The translations under genes were made by a program, and so were the position numbers. From positions 5,959,501 through 6,023,500 of the forward strand of contig NC_012914.1 in NCBI RefSeq assembly GCF_000023585.1: 64,000 nt of DNA, in the 5' to 3' direction. The notes under the pieces were generated by a model. That model was not told the origin of the DNA, did no database searches, and saw only the letters and a list, made by a program, of their open reading frames with translations. Shown here piece after piece: positions 8,085 through 17,541 of the stretch (position 1 is its first letter; every line of letters starts with the position of its first letter). The DNA comes from Paenibacillus sp. JDR-2 (GTDB taxonomy: Bacteria; Bacillota; Bacilli; Paenibacillales; Paenibacillaceae).

Positions 8085-8103
8085 TTTATTGCTTTTTCCT
8101 CAT

Positions 8104-11100
8104 CTATAAGCCTAGCAGCTTGTAAATCACCTTCGCGCTTTCGGCGCGTGTGGTATTGCCTTGCGGATCGAATTTACCTTGGCCTTTGCCATTGAGGAAG
8201 CCTAGCTTAACGGCTGCATCAATGGACGCTTTCGCCCAGTCATGGATAGCGGCGGAATCGGTGAAGGTGCTGCCATCCGTGCTGCCATCCGCACTGCTCT
8301 CCAGTTTCTTGCCGCTTTTCACTTCGTATGCGCGCATGAGCATGACGGTCATCTCTTCGCGCATAATAACTGCGTTTGGAGCAAAGCTTGTAGCGGTACG
8401 CCCTTTGATGATGCCTGCTTCTGCCGCTGCCGCAACGCTATCGGCATACCAGCTGCTGGCTGCTACATCCGTGAAGCCCGTCGGCTTGGTCGCCTGCAGG
8501 TTCATTGCCCGAACAAGCAAGGCGGCAAATTCGGCACGGGTCACGCTGCGTTCCGGTTCAAACCGGTCTGCCGTTACTCCTGTTACAACATGCTTGGATG
8601 CCAGCTCCCTGATCATTTCCCAAGCCCAATGAGTCAATGGAACATCTCCAAATATCTTCGAGTATTCCAATGCCGCATACTTGGAGAAATGCTGAATATC
8701 TGCCGTTATTGTACCGTCTGCATTTAACGTTCCTCCGACATATTCCAGCTTACCGTCGTCTGCCACATAATAAATACCGGTCAGCTTCTTATCTGCCTTG
8801 CTGTCCAGCTTGAATGTCAGCTTCAGCGGTTCTTCGAACTTGCTTAATACCGCTGCTTCCTTGCCATTGCCATCCACTAACGCTAGGCGGAACTCAATAA
8901 CGGCAGAAGCCGGGCTTAACTCCGAACCGTCAACCGCCGCAGCCTTTTTCAGCAAATCCCGCTCCGCCGCAGCATCCAGCGGCTTAAGCTGCAGGACAAT
9001 ATGAGAAGCAGCACTAGACACAGAGCCTCCCGCTTTCTTCATCAGCTCTTGCAGCATTGCGCTTGGGATGAGCAGTGTCAGATCTCCTTGCTTCAGTTCC
9101 AGCGGCTTGCCGCCCAACAGATCAGCAGCCCCGACCGGCAGGAGCACTTCCGCTTTCCCATCAACCGCAATTGTCACTTTGCTGTCTCCGGCTTGCTTAA
9201 CCGCATCCTTCAACTGCTGTTCGGTCACCGTCACCGAAGAGCTGCCCGGCGTCACTCCGCCGCCGCTGCTGCCGTTTCCATTACCGTTGCCGTTTTCGCT
9301 ATCGCCGCCGTCTCTCGTAATAACAAGGTCCATCGTTTTGGTCGCTTGCGAAGCGCGGCCTTTATCCGTGTACCAATCCTGTGCCAGCGTCTCGGCGCTT
9401 GGTTCAATGTGAAGCTTAAAACGGTTCTCGCCCCGTTGAAGCGGAATATTTTCCGCATACACGTTGCCGTAAGCATCCATTGCTCCGTCAGCCAGAGGCT
9501 GATCGTTGATCGTAAAGTCTACGCCATAAGGCACATTGGCACGCAGCGTAAACGACTCTTCCTTGGTATCGTACGAGATATCCTCGCCATACGAGATACG
9601 CGGCATCGTCAAGATCATCGGCATATCCACCCAGCGCAGGACGTAATCGTCGACAACCATCGTATTGCCGCCCTGGTTCTTAATCGTCAGCCTCATATTC
9701 GTATCCGTCGAGGAGTACGCATAATTCCCGGCATCCACATTATCATTCGCCAGGCGGGCATGCGAGGTAAATGCCTCCGTTGCCCAGGTACCGCGGGTAT
9801 ATTTGTATTGAATCGACTTGCCCGCCATCATTTTGAAGCTGTATTCGACCACATCGCGAGTGGTGGCGCCGCTTGGAACGGTCAGCTTGTTGCCTGCCGA
9901 ATTCCAGCCGTTCAGATCGCCCGCCAAATAAATATCGTCCTTAACCGGCGTATAGCTTGGCAAATGAACGCGGAGCTTCACGTCCACCATAACAAGCTTT
10001 GGCGTCACCGATTGCTCGCCCGAGTAAGCCCGATTATACGCGCTGTCCACGGCAGCTACCTTGTACGTATAAGCTTTATCGTTGCTGACCGTAAAGTCTA
10101 CATAGGACACCGCTGTTTTGACCGCCGCAGCAATCTTCACAAACCCCGAATTTGCCGTCTTGCGGAAAATCTCGTAATGATCCACTGTTGTTTCCTCGGA
10201 ATCCTCCGTCCAGTTCAGCATTACGCGGTTGGATTCCACCGCAATCTCCGCAAGCACGGGAGCCTTCGGTGCTTCCGTATCCGAGCTGTCCGCCTGAACC
10301 AGCACCGCTGCCTCAGCCGATTCGGTATACGACTCGCCGTTATCCGTAAATATTTTGGCAAAATAGCGATACGTTCCCGCTTCCGTTGGTTCAAAAGCAG
10401 CCCAATATACTTTCCTGCCGTCTTCCGTATCGGACTTATAGCGAAGCTTCGTATCTTCAGCCGTTGCTTTGCCTGCGCCATCTTTGTAGAACGCAAGGCG
10501 TCCAATGACGTTTGGCGCTTCTTTGCCGGCGTAAGCCGCGTTGTCCGTCAGACCGGGAATATCGATCGTTATTTCAATGTCGGAGGTCTTATGGCCAACG
10601 CCAAGCGTTACTTCCTCCGACTGTTTGGTAACCTCCACGCTGCTGACCGGGAACGATGGCGTTGCCGAGCCGTATACGCTGAGCGGGCTTTCTCCATCCT
10701 TCGTCACGGCCGTCACCGTGTAGTAATATTTCTTGCCGTTCACAACATTCGTATCGGTCCAGCTTGCATCCGCCGGCTGTCCAACCAACTGCAGCTGACC
10801 GCCTTCAATCGCCGCGCGGTATACGTTATAACCGGAAGCTCCAGCTACCGCATCCCAGGTCAGAGCCACTTGCCCGTTGCCGCTAGCCGCATGCACATTC
10901 ATCACCTGAGGAACTTGAACCAACTCCGAGGTCGACGTCATCATAAGACCGCTCATCGCTTTTACCGTCAGCGTTACTTTGCCACCTGCAACAGATGCTT
11001 CCGCATTGCTGCCAAGCTGGTCTTTCAGCGTCAGTCCCTCCGGCAGGAAGCCTGCCACATCCGCTTGGATGGATACATCCGAAGAGCCTCGGTTCACTAC

Positions 11101-14100
11101 GACAAGTCCGCCTTGGCTGCCCGTTTTCCGTGCATAGGCAATGACATCGCCGGTATTATAAGCCGTCTTCAGCTCACCTGTACGGAACACTTCATTGTTA
11201 TCGCGCACGGTGCCTGCCTTCTGATACGTATCGAACAAAGACGCGTATTTCCCAACCCCGGTATATTCTCCACCGGATTCCGATACGCGCTCCCAAGGGA
11301 AGGTGCGGCGGGAGTCGGGATCTTTTGTACCGGCAAGACCAACCTCATCCCCGTAATAAATCGTTGGAGCACCCGGATAACCCATTTGGAAAATCGCGGT
11401 CAGCGCCTGCATCTTCAGCGCTTTGTCCGAAGCTTCCGGCGCAATCGCCAAATGCTCCTCTTCCCATTCCGGCTTATCGTATTTCGTAATCGAACGGATC
11501 GTATCATGGGAATCGACCAGATTGAGCATCACTTCCCAAGCCTCGGCCGGATAATCCTCGCGGATCGATTCCAGCGCATCGTTAAACTGCTGGGCGTTGC
11601 CGCCAAGAATAAAGCTTTGCAGCGCGCCGCGGAAACGGTAGTTCATCACCGAATCGAACTGGTCCCCAAGCAGGAATCGCGTAGCTACTCCCCACTCTTC
11701 GCCAAGAATAATCGGCTCTGGAATGGTCTCGCCGTTGCTGTCCTTGCGGCCTTCCGTCGACTTCACCGCTTCGCGGAACTTCTGCCAGGTGCCCGCGGAT
11801 ACATCCGGCGCAACGTCGAGACGCCAGCCGTTTGCCCCCATCCAGCCCCAGCGCTGCGAGTTCGCCTCCTGCATCATCGCGGAGGCTTCTTCATCCGTCT
11901 TGCCCGTCAGATTATGGCCGATAACAAGGTCGCGGTAGCCTTGAACGTTCCATTCATGGTTGCCCGCAAGGCCTTCCGTATCGCCCGCGGCAGGCGTCGG
12001 AGCATCAATGACAGGCAAGGAATCGTAGCCCCACCAGCCTTCGTATTTGTAATGGCCGTCTACCTTTTCATTGGATACCGTAAACCAGGTTGTAAAATCG
12101 AAATCTTCCGGATACGCGTAATGCTTGCCCGTAGCCGGGTTGATCTGTGCGGTAAAGGAATCAATAACCTGCTGCTTCGCTGCATCAAGCGCTAAGCCAT
12201 TGTCATTCACCTTGTCGTACACTTTTGCCCAGAACTCGTAAGCTCCGATCTCCGGATATTTCTCATAGCGGTCAAAATAAATCGAGTCGTCGCCGACATG
12301 GTTAAACACGCCGTCAACAATGAGCATAATCCCCATCTGATGAGCTTTTTTCGCAAATTCGGTGAAAACGCGGTCGGAAGCCACCCTCGTCGCTTCGTAA
12401 TCCAGCCCGGAGCTTGGATCGCCGGGCGTATTGTAAACCGGCTCGCCAAACATCGGATCCAGATGCTCGTAGTCGGTTGCATCGTACTTATGGTTTGAGC
12501 CTGCCCAGGCAACCGGGTTGAAGTAGATGACGTTTACGCCAATGGATTTCAGGTACTCCAGCTTCTGCGAAGCTCCTTGGATATCGCCGCCGTAGAACTC
12601 GTTGGTCCATACGCCGTCCGATTTGGCATCCGGGAAGTAAGGTTTCTGCTCCGGCGAGATCCGGTCCGGGTTTTCCGGCATGGTCGACCATGTTCCGTCC
12701 ACCTGATCCGGCGTTGGATCATTGGCCACTCCGCCGTCAAAATATTGCAGTTCATAGCCGCCCTTCGAAGTCACGCCGGCCGTTGTACCATCCCCATCTG
12801 CAGGCCCGCGGTAGCCGTCTTCCGTCTTCGCCCGGTTATTGTCCTTGTTGCCGTCATAGAAGCGGTCGGGGAAGATCTGATAGACAACGGCATTTTTCAT
12901 CCAATCCGGCGTCGTAAAATCTTTATCGTAAACGGTCAGATCGTAAGGCAGCACGCCTTCGTCCGCCGTTGTACCGGTACCGCCGCGCGAACCGTCGTCG
13001 CCGTATTCCACCTTTGCCGTTCCGTCGATCAGAATAAACTTGTAACCCCATACCCCGATGCCCTGGAACGTCGAGCCCGGGATCGTCACTTCCCAATAAT
13101 CCTTGTCGTCAAAGGAAGTCGCTTTGTGCATATCAAACGCGGAAGCGAGACCTTCCGGATTGCTCAGCTCCACGCGTACGACCTGCGCGTCGCCCGCTTC
13201 CGTCGCAATGCGGAGCGTTACATCCTCGGTGCCTTCTTTTATCGCGCCAAACGGCTTCTTGTAAGTAACCGACCGGGAATCAAACAGCAGCTTGTCGCGC
13301 TTGATCATCCCGTCAAACTGGCTGTCCGCCGGCTTGTAATTCGTCACGAGCGTCCGTTCTGCAGGCACGGTGCTAAACGTGATATCGGCCGGATCCAGTG
13401 TCGTCAAAATAAAATTGTCGTTGCCCGATCCGTAATTATTAGCCGACCAGTTGTCGCCCTGAACAACCTTCATCTCATAACGGCCTGCAGGCACCGTACG
13501 CTGCAGCTTATACACCGAGCCGTCGAAATTGTAATCGACAAAAAGCTGCTTCGCTTGATCAGGCGCCCAGGTCGACTCGCCATAGACAGCTTGAATATCG
13601 CCAACAAGCCTCGGCCATTCCGCCGCGCCAAGAACCGGCGCGTATTGCGGAATGCCGCTTGCTCCCGGCACGCTGATCCGTACCTTCGCAAGCTCGTCAT
13701 TGACATAGATATTCACCTTCGATTGAGCCGCCAGGTCAAAAGCAAAGTTATTCCCGTTATCCGAATAACCGTCCCATGTTCCTTGACGGACCAGCTTGAA
13801 CTCGTAATGGCCCGGGTCCAGTACAGTCGAATAAGCGTAGAACTCGCCGACCAAATGACTCATGAGCGTATCCGCCGAAGCGTTATTCCACCCTTGGAAG
13901 GATCCCGCAACCACCCATTTGGCACTGCCTCCCGGCTGGTTTGCGAACACATCCGCTGTCGGAGCATTTGCCGGCGGCTGCCCAACAAGGATTTTGCTGT
14001 TCCCGTTCGACGTTTCCGAATTCGTAGGATCCTGGAACCAAATGCTTGGCAGCCCGTCAGCCGCAGAAATAAATTTATACGTATAAGTCCCGTCCGCCAG

Positions 14101-14586
14101 CGATTCAGCCGCAAACGTGTAATTTCCCTCATGAAGCGCCATCTCGTGCTGATCGGCAAAAGCATTCGTATCAAAGCTTCCCGCCACCTTGAAATGCGGC
14201 GTATAGCTCAGATGAATCTTGCTGTTCTCATCCGAAGTCACGCTCAGATTCGGATCATCCAGCCAGTTGCCGTTCACCAGAAACTTGTAGCCGTAAGCCT
14301 TGTTAGGCGCATCACCCGTTACCTCTGCCGTGTAAGTACCGTCCCCGTCCTCATCGGCCAGCGTTACGGCCGGATCGCCCCAACTGTTGAAATCGCCTTT
14401 GGCCGTAATGCTGACCGACGATTTCGGCAGAACAAAATGAATCGTGCCAGCCTCCGCATAGGTTCCGCTGACAGCGCTTGCTTGAACCTGCTTGGGCATC
14501 AGCCCCACCACCTGAATAACCATCATGATCGCCAGCAGCAGCGACCATACTCTTGTCTGATTTCTGTTCCTTACATGCTTCATCAT
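8104..14586 (-). CDS. Cell-surface amylopullulanase with SLH domains
   Basis: This 2160-residue exported enzyme should cleave alpha-1,4 and probably alpha-1,6 links of starch, pullulan or glycogen outside the cell. In order: signal peptide (about 1-37), three starch-binding/X25-like modules (about 45-420), a CBM34/48-like segment, and a GH13 catalytic domain from DWMKNAVVYQIFPDRFYDG (about 560). Conserved GH13 blocks are DGVFNH (about 760), GWRLDVAP (nucleophile Asp, about 920), ILGEEWG (acid/base Glu, about 960) and DSHDT (about 1023). Two fibronectin type III modules and a CBM20-like module (about 1530) follow, then a Gly/Asn/Ser linker (about 1765). Three SLH repeats (about 1980-2160) should anchor it to cell-wall polymer. 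ATG 14586 follows GGGAGG. A GTG at 14634 has no well-placed site. The two GH13 activities are inferred from architecture. Confidence 0.92.
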   Translation of the reverse strand: MMKHVRNRNQTRVWSLLLAIMMVIQVVGLMPKQVQASAVSGTYAEAGTIHFVLPKSSVSITAKGDFNSWGDPAVTLADEDGDGTYTAEVTGDAPNKAYGYKFLVNGNWLDDPNLSVTSDENSKIHLSYTPHFKVAGSFDTNAFADQHEMALHEGNYTFAAESLADGTYTYKFISAADGLPSIWFQDPTNSETSNGNSKILVGQPPANAPTADVFANQPGGSAKWVVAGSFQGWNNASADTLMSHLVGEFYAYSTVLDPGHYEFKLVRQGTWDGYSDNGNNFAFDLAAQSKVNIYVNDELAKVRISVPGASGIPQYAPVLGAAEWPRLVGDIQAVYGESTWAPDQAKQLFVDYNFDGSVYKLQRTVPAGRYEMKVVQGDNWSANNYGSGNDNFILTTLDPADITFSTVPAERTLVTNYKPADSQFDGMIKRDKLLFDSRSVTYKKPFGAIKEGTEDVTLRIATEAGDAQVVRVELSNPEGLASAFDMHKATSFDDKDYWEVTIPGSTFQGIGVWGYKFILIDGTAKVEYGDDGSRGGTGTTADEGVLPYDLTVYDKDFTTPDWMKNAVVYQIFPDRFYDGNKDNNRAKTEDGYRGPADGDGTTAGVTSKGGYELQYFDGGVANDPTPDQVDGTWSTMPENPDRISPEQKPYFPDAKSDGVWTNEFYGGDIQGASQKLEYLKSIGVNVIYFNPVAWAGSNHKYDATDYEHLDPMFGEPVYNTPGDPSSGLDYEATRVASDRVFTEFAKKAHQMGIMLIVDGVFNHVGDDSIYFDRYEKYPEIGAYEFWAKVYDKVNDNGLALDAAKQQVIDSFTAQINPATGKHYAYPEDFDFTTWFTVSNEKVDGHYKYEGWWGYDSLPVIDAPTPAAGDTEGLAGNHEWNVQGYRDLVIGHNLTGKTDEEASAMMQEANSQRWGWMGANGWRLDVAPDVSAGTWQKFREAVKSTEGRKDSNGETIPEPIILGEEWGVATRFLLGDQFDSVMNYRFRGALQSFILGGNAQQFNDALESIREDYPAEAWEVMLNLVDSHDTIRSITKYDKPEWEEEHLAIAPEASDKALKMQALTAIFQMGYPGAPTIYYGDEVGLAGTKDPDSRRTFPWERVSESGGEYTGVGKYASLFDTYQKAGTVRDNNEVFRTGELKTAYNTGDVIAYARKTGSQGGLVVVNRGSSDVSIQADVAGFLPEGLTLKDQLGSNAEASVAGGKVTLTVKAMSGLMMTSTSELVQVPQVMNVHAASGNGQVALTWDAVAGASGYNVYRAAIEGGQLQLVGQPADASWTDTNVVNGKKYYYTVTAVTKDGESPLSVYGSATPSFPVSSVEVTKQSEEVTLGVGHKTSDIEITIDIPGLTDNAAYAGKEAPNVIGRLAFYKDGAGKATAEDTKLRYKSDTEDGRKVYWAAFEPTEAGTYRYFAKIFTDNGESYTESAEAAVLVQADSSDTEAPKAPVLAEIAVESNRVMLNWTEDSEETTVDHYEIFRKTANSGFVKIAAAVKTAVSYVDFTVSNDKAYTYKVAAVDSAYNRAYSGEQSVTPKLVMVDVKLRVHLPSYTPVKDDIYLAGDLNGWNSAGNKLTVPSGATTRDVVEYSFKMMAGKSIQYKYTRGTWATEAFTSHARLANDNVDAGNYAYSSTDTNMRLTIKNQGGNTMVVDDYVLRWVDMPMILTMPRISYGEDISYDTKEESFTLRANVPYGVDFTINDQPLADGAMDAYGNVYAENIPLQRGENRFKLHIEPSAETLAQDWYTDKGRASQATKTMDLVITRDGGDSENGNGNGNGSSGGGVTPGSSSVTVTEQQLKDAVKQAGDSKVTIAVDGKAEVLLPVGAADLLGGKPLELKQGDLTLLIPSAMLQELMKKAGGSVSSAASHIVLQLKPLDAAAERDLLKKAAAVDGSELSPASAVIEFRLALVDGNGKEAAVLSKFEEPLKLTFKLDSKADKKLTGIYYVADDGKLEYVGGTLNADGTITADIQHFSKYAALEYSKIFGDVPLTHWAWEMIRELASKHVVTGVTADRFEPERSVTRAEFAALLVRAMNLQATKPTGFTDVAASSWYADSVAAAAEAGIIKGRTATSFAPNAVIMREEMTVMLMRAYEVKSGKKLESSADGSTDGSTFTDSAAIHDWAKASIDAAVKLGFLNGKGQGKFDPQGNTTRAESAKVIYKLLGL

Positions 14587-14659
14587 ATGCGCGTAATCCT
14601 CCCTAGTACATTCAAATTGGGCAAACGATTGCACAACAAGACGTAAAAAGCTCCTTTCC

Positions 14660-14763
14660 GCTGATAAAAAAAGCTATCCCTTGGTTAGAAGAGATAGCGG
14701 GGTTGTTCCGGCTTTTTCAGTAAAAACCGGAAGGCATTGCCCTTAAATTAGGCATTTATCAGC
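14660..14763 (-). promoter_or_regulatory. Structured leader RNA of the amylopullulanase gene
   Basis: Between the promoter and the start codon the transcript can form a closing helix: the 5' arm GCTGATAAA (14763-14755) pairs over all nine bases with TTTATCAGC (14668-14660). It encloses three hairpins: TGCC/GGCA (14738-14754), CCGG-TTTTT/AAAAA-CCGG (14708-14730), and the terminator stem GCTATC/GATAGC (14673-14698). The 3' closing arm overlaps the terminator U-tract, so closing helix and termination could be alternatives. It does not match a riboswitch class known to me. A metabolite or protein sensor is an inference. Confidence 0.6.
14666..14698 (-). terminator. Intrinsic terminator inside the amylopullulanase leader
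   Basis: GCTATC and GATAGC form the stem (14693-14698 with 14673-14678), followed by seven U residues. It is 80 nt upstream of the ATG, so it would act as an attenuator. Confidence 0.6.
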
Positions 14764-14780
14764 TTAAGTTCATTACCCTC

Positions 14781-14809
14781 ATCCTATTATGAAAACGCTT
14801 TACAGTCAA
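14781..14809 (-). promoter_or_regulatory. Sigma-A promoter with a cre-like spacer, amylopullulanase
   Basis: On the minus strand TTGACT (14809-14804) and TAGGAT (14786-14781) are 17 bp apart. The spacer holds AAAGCGTTTTCA, which matches the right-hand 12 positions of a CcpA cre site but lacks its leading TG at the proper spacing. Catabolite repression is therefore possible but unproven. Confidence 0.55.
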
Positions 14810-14933
14810 CGATAGGTTAGAAGAAATTTACTATTCGACAGAATCGGTAAAATTCTGAGCAACCGTTTGCGCATTTGGGGCTATTGAAAAGATGGGATAT
14901 AGGCGGTACGGGCAGTGTCGGCTGCCCGACATT

Positions 14934-15482
14934 CTACGCCTTCACCGCGTCATATGCGATCAGCCAGCAATCCCGGTATTGCCCCTCATGCCACTCACGC
15001 TTCTCCAGCAGTTTCACCTTCTTAAAGCAGCACTTCTCATACACTCTTAGCGCTCTTGCATTCCAGGTCTGCGGGTCCATGACGATCTTCCGCGCTCCCC
15101 GCTCCTTGACCACATATTGTACCGTTTCCCTGATCAGTTCAGACCCAATTCCCCTGTTCCAATAATCAGGCTCGCCAATAAACTGATCCATCCCATAGAT
15201 GCTGCCCGCTTCATCCCAGAGTCCGTAAAACTCCCTTTCCTCTTCTTCAATTTCATAGAATTGAAGATACCCGATGTCGACGCCGTTATATTGAATAATA
15301 CAAGGTACGATCTCTTCCCTGTCCTCGTAAAAATGCTTCTGAACCATTGCCGCGTCATACGGCCTATCCCGGCCCTCGTAATACTCCAGCACAGCCGGAT
15401 CGCTCAGCCACCGGATCAACAGCCCCGCATCCTCCGGTTCAAGCATGCGGAGACCGCTCTCTTTCCCTTGGTAAAGAATCAT
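14934..15482 (-). CDS. GNAT acetyltransferase, AAC(6')-like
   Basis: The 182-residue protein is a GNAT N-acetyltransferase of the group that contains aminoglycoside 6'-N-acetyltransferases and RimJ-like enzymes. The acetyl-CoA loop is seen as EPDYWNRGIGSELIRETVQYV (about residues 104-124), followed by MDPQTWNARALRVYEKCCFKKV. ATG 15482 has GAGGTG 6 nt upstream. It lies 12 nt downstream of the AraC-type gene on the same strand and is probably co-transcribed with it. Whether it acts on an antibiotic, a sugar amine or a protein cannot be decided here. Confidence 0.75.
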   Translation of the reverse strand: MILYQGKESGLRMLEPEDAGLLIRWLSDPAVLEYYEGRDRPYDAAMVQKHFYEDREEIVPCIIQYNGVDIGYLQFYEIEEEEREFYGLWDEAGSIYGMDQFIGEPDYWNRGIGSELIRETVQYVVKERGARKIVMDPQTWNARALRVYEKCCFKKVKLLEKREWHEGQYRDCWLIAYDAVKA

Positions 15483-15494
15483 CGTTTCACCTCG

Positions 15495-16334
15495 TTATTT
15501 GATTAGATGCTGCCTATACGTCAGCGGAGCCACGCCCATGATCTGGCGAAAAATTTTACTGAAATACGAGGGATTCGCAATCCCCACCCGGTAGCCGATT
15601 TCCGATAGCGGCAAGGTCGTCTTGCGAAGCAGCGAACAGGCATGCCGGATCCGCGTCGCTTGGGTATAAGCCACAATCGTCGTGCCGGTGGATTCCTTGA
15701 ACAGATGCGCCACATGGTAAGGCGACAAGTGAAGCTCGCCAGCCAGGTCCTCCAGCCGGAACGGATCCATATAATGCTTCTCAATCCACCCGATAATCTC
15801 TTCTACATGAAGATTATGCTTTTTCAGATACGCCGATTCGCCGTCCGGGCTTTGCTTTAGCTGATGCACAAGGCTGAGCAGGAAAACGCCCATATTTTCC
15901 TCGAAATCCGCCTCCCTCTTGCCGCCCATCGTTATGCTGAACTGCCTGAGCAAAGCAACAAACGGTTCGTTCTCCGGCATTGCGTTCACCGGATGCACAT
16001 TCGCCTGCTGCAGCATTAAGCGCTGGAAGAAGCTTTTCAGACTCGGAAAATCATTCAAATACCCATGCAGCACAGCCGGTTCGAACAGCAGCACGCTACG
16101 GATAAAAGGCTCCGCCTCCGTTACTTGAATCTGAATCCGGTGCATCTGGAATGGCGGAAACACCAACAGCGTATTGGGCTCAATCGAATACGATTTCCCG
16201 TCGATAATGAGCAGTCCCCGGCCCTCATGCACGTACGTAAGCTCCATTTGGGAATGGGCATGAAACACCTCGCGGAAATAGTCCCTCGACGTTCTGCGGT
16301 ACTCGTATTCGAACCATTTTTTTGCCTGAACCAT
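15495..16334 (-). CDS. AraC-family regulator (cupin sensor)
   Basis: About 279 residues. An N-terminal cupin sugar-sensing domain (FHAHSQMELTYVHEG, then IEPNTLLVFPPFQMHRI) is followed by a C-terminal pair of AraC helix-turn-helix motifs (LEDLAGELHLSPYHVAHLFKES and LSEIGYRVGIANPSYFSKIFR, about residues 195-265). The frame is open to an ATG at 16376 with no good ribosome-binding site. The ATG at 16334 has a weak AAAGGGCGG and gives the usual family N-terminus. It is divergent from two Gfo/Idh/MocA dehydrogenase genes, which it probably controls. Confidence 0.85.
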   Translation of the reverse strand: MVQAKKWFEYEYRRTSRDYFREVFHAHSQMELTYVHEGRGLLIIDGKSYSIEPNTLLVFPPFQMHRIQIQVTEAEPFIRSVLLFEPAVLHGYLNDFPSLKSFFQRLMLQQANVHPVNAMPENEPFVALLRQFSITMGGKREADFEENMGVFLLSLVHQLKQSPDGESAYLKKHNLHVEEIIGWIEKHYMDPFRLEDLAGELHLSPYHVAHLFKESTGTTIVAYTQATRIRHACSLLRKTTLPLSEIGYRVGIANPSYFSKIFRQIMGVAPLTYRQHLIK

Positions 16335-16456
16335 CCGTTTTTCCGCCCTTTCAAGATAACCGCAAGATATAAACATTTTACCGCAAAATCGAGCGACAAA
16401 GGATGTCTTTTTCCATATATTCTAGAAGCAATTCCACTAAAGGAGATGTTTCTGGC

Positions 16457-17530
16457 TTGAATAAATCAGATGGCATGAATTATGCGCCGCAAGGCAAACC
16501 CAATCCGGTCGTAATGCCAGGGGAGTTCCAATTTGCGGCGATCGCGCTGGACCACGGGCATGTCTACGGCATGTGCAACGGATTGATCGAAGCAGGCGGC
16601 GAGCTTGTGTACGTGTACGATCCGGATCCGGAAAAGGCTGCCCGGTTCGTTAAGGCCTACCCTCAAGTTAAGGTTGCTGCTTCGGAGGAAGAGATTTTCG
16701 CCGATTCCCGTATTCAGCTGGTTGCTTCCGCGGCTATTACGTCGGAACGCTGCGCGCTTGGCCTTCGGGTGATGCAGGCGGGCAAGGACTACTTTACGGA
16801 CAAAGCCCCGCTCACAACGCTAGAGCAGTTAGAAGAGGCCAAGCGGGTTTCCGCCGAGACCGGACGCAAGTACATGGTTTATTACGGCGAAAGACTTCAT
16901 AACGAAGGGGCCTTATTCGCTGGCCAACTAATCGAGCAAGGAGCGATCGGACGGGTTGTGCAGGTTATGGGCTGGGGACCGCATCGGACGAATGCGAAAT
17001 CCAGACCGGAATGGTTCTTCGAACGGGAGAAATACGGCGGCATTATTTGCGATATCGGCAGCCATCAAATCGAACAGTTCCTGTCGTATACGGGAGCCAA
17101 GGACGCGCAGGTCGTACAGTCCCGAATCGCCAACTACCATCATAAGGACTATCCGGAGCTTGAAGATTACGGCGACGTGATGCTGACGGGCGATAACGGT
17201 GCAGCGGCGTATTTCCGGGTGGACTGGCTGACGCCTGACGGGCTAAGCACTTGGGGCGACGGCCGGACGCTTATTCTTGGCACGGACGGTTATATCGAAG
17301 TCCGCAAATATGTGGATCTTGCCAAGAGTCCCGAAGGCGATCAGGTATATATGGCTAACGGCGAAGGCGAGTTTCATTTTTCGGTAAGAGGCCAAGTCGG
17401 CTATCCGTTCTTCGGCCAGCTTATTCTCGATTGCATCCACCGTACGGAAAATGCCATGACTCAAGAGCATGCTTTCAAGGTTGCCGAGCTTAGCGTATTA
17501 GCCCAAAATCTTGCGGTTCGCATGGAATAG
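16457..17530 (+). CDS. Gfo/Idh/MocA-family oxidoreductase, first of a pair
   Basis: A 357-residue NAD(P)-dependent sugar or cyclitol dehydrogenase. The N-terminal Rossmann part reads FAAIALDHGHVYGMCNGLIEAGGELVYVYDPDP, so the glycine-rich loop is atypical for the family. Later blocks are DKAPLTTLEQLEEAKR (usually EKP...) and the C-terminal alpha/beta domain beginning near GRVVQVMGWGPH, with the conserved GGIICDIGSHQIEQFL. Start TTG 16457 has AGGAGATG 8 nt upstream. An ATG at 16403 has no spaced site. The second dehydrogenase follows after 11 nt. The substrate is unknown. Confidence 0.85.
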   Translation: MNKSDGMNYAPQGKPNPVVMPGEFQFAAIALDHGHVYGMCNGLIEAGGELVYVYDPDPEKAARFVKAYPQVKVAASEEEIFADSRIQLVASAAITSERCALGLRVMQAGKDYFTDKAPLTTLEQLEEAKRVSAETGRKYMVYYGERLHNEGALFAGQLIEQGAIGRVVQVMGWGPHRTNAKSRPEWFFEREKYGGIICDIGSHQIEQFLSYTGAKDAQVVQSRIANYHHKDYPELEDYGDVMLTGDNGAAAYFRVDWLTPDGLSTWGDGRTLILGTDGYIEVRKYVDLAKSPEGDQVYMANGEGEFHFSVRGQVGYPFFGQLILDCIHRTENAMTQEHAFKVAELSVLAQNLAVRME

Positions 17531-17541
17531 GAGAGATGAAG

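Noticed and set aside
9001-14646. Two very long plus-strand frames (1064 and 689 codons) opposite the amylopullulanase gene
   Set aside because: They mirror the codon bias of the sense gene, are rich in Arg, His and Ile, and show no domain or start signals.
15134-15506. Plus-strand frames opposite the GNAT gene
   Set aside because: Antisense shadows. The GNAT protein and its ribosome-binding site are clear.
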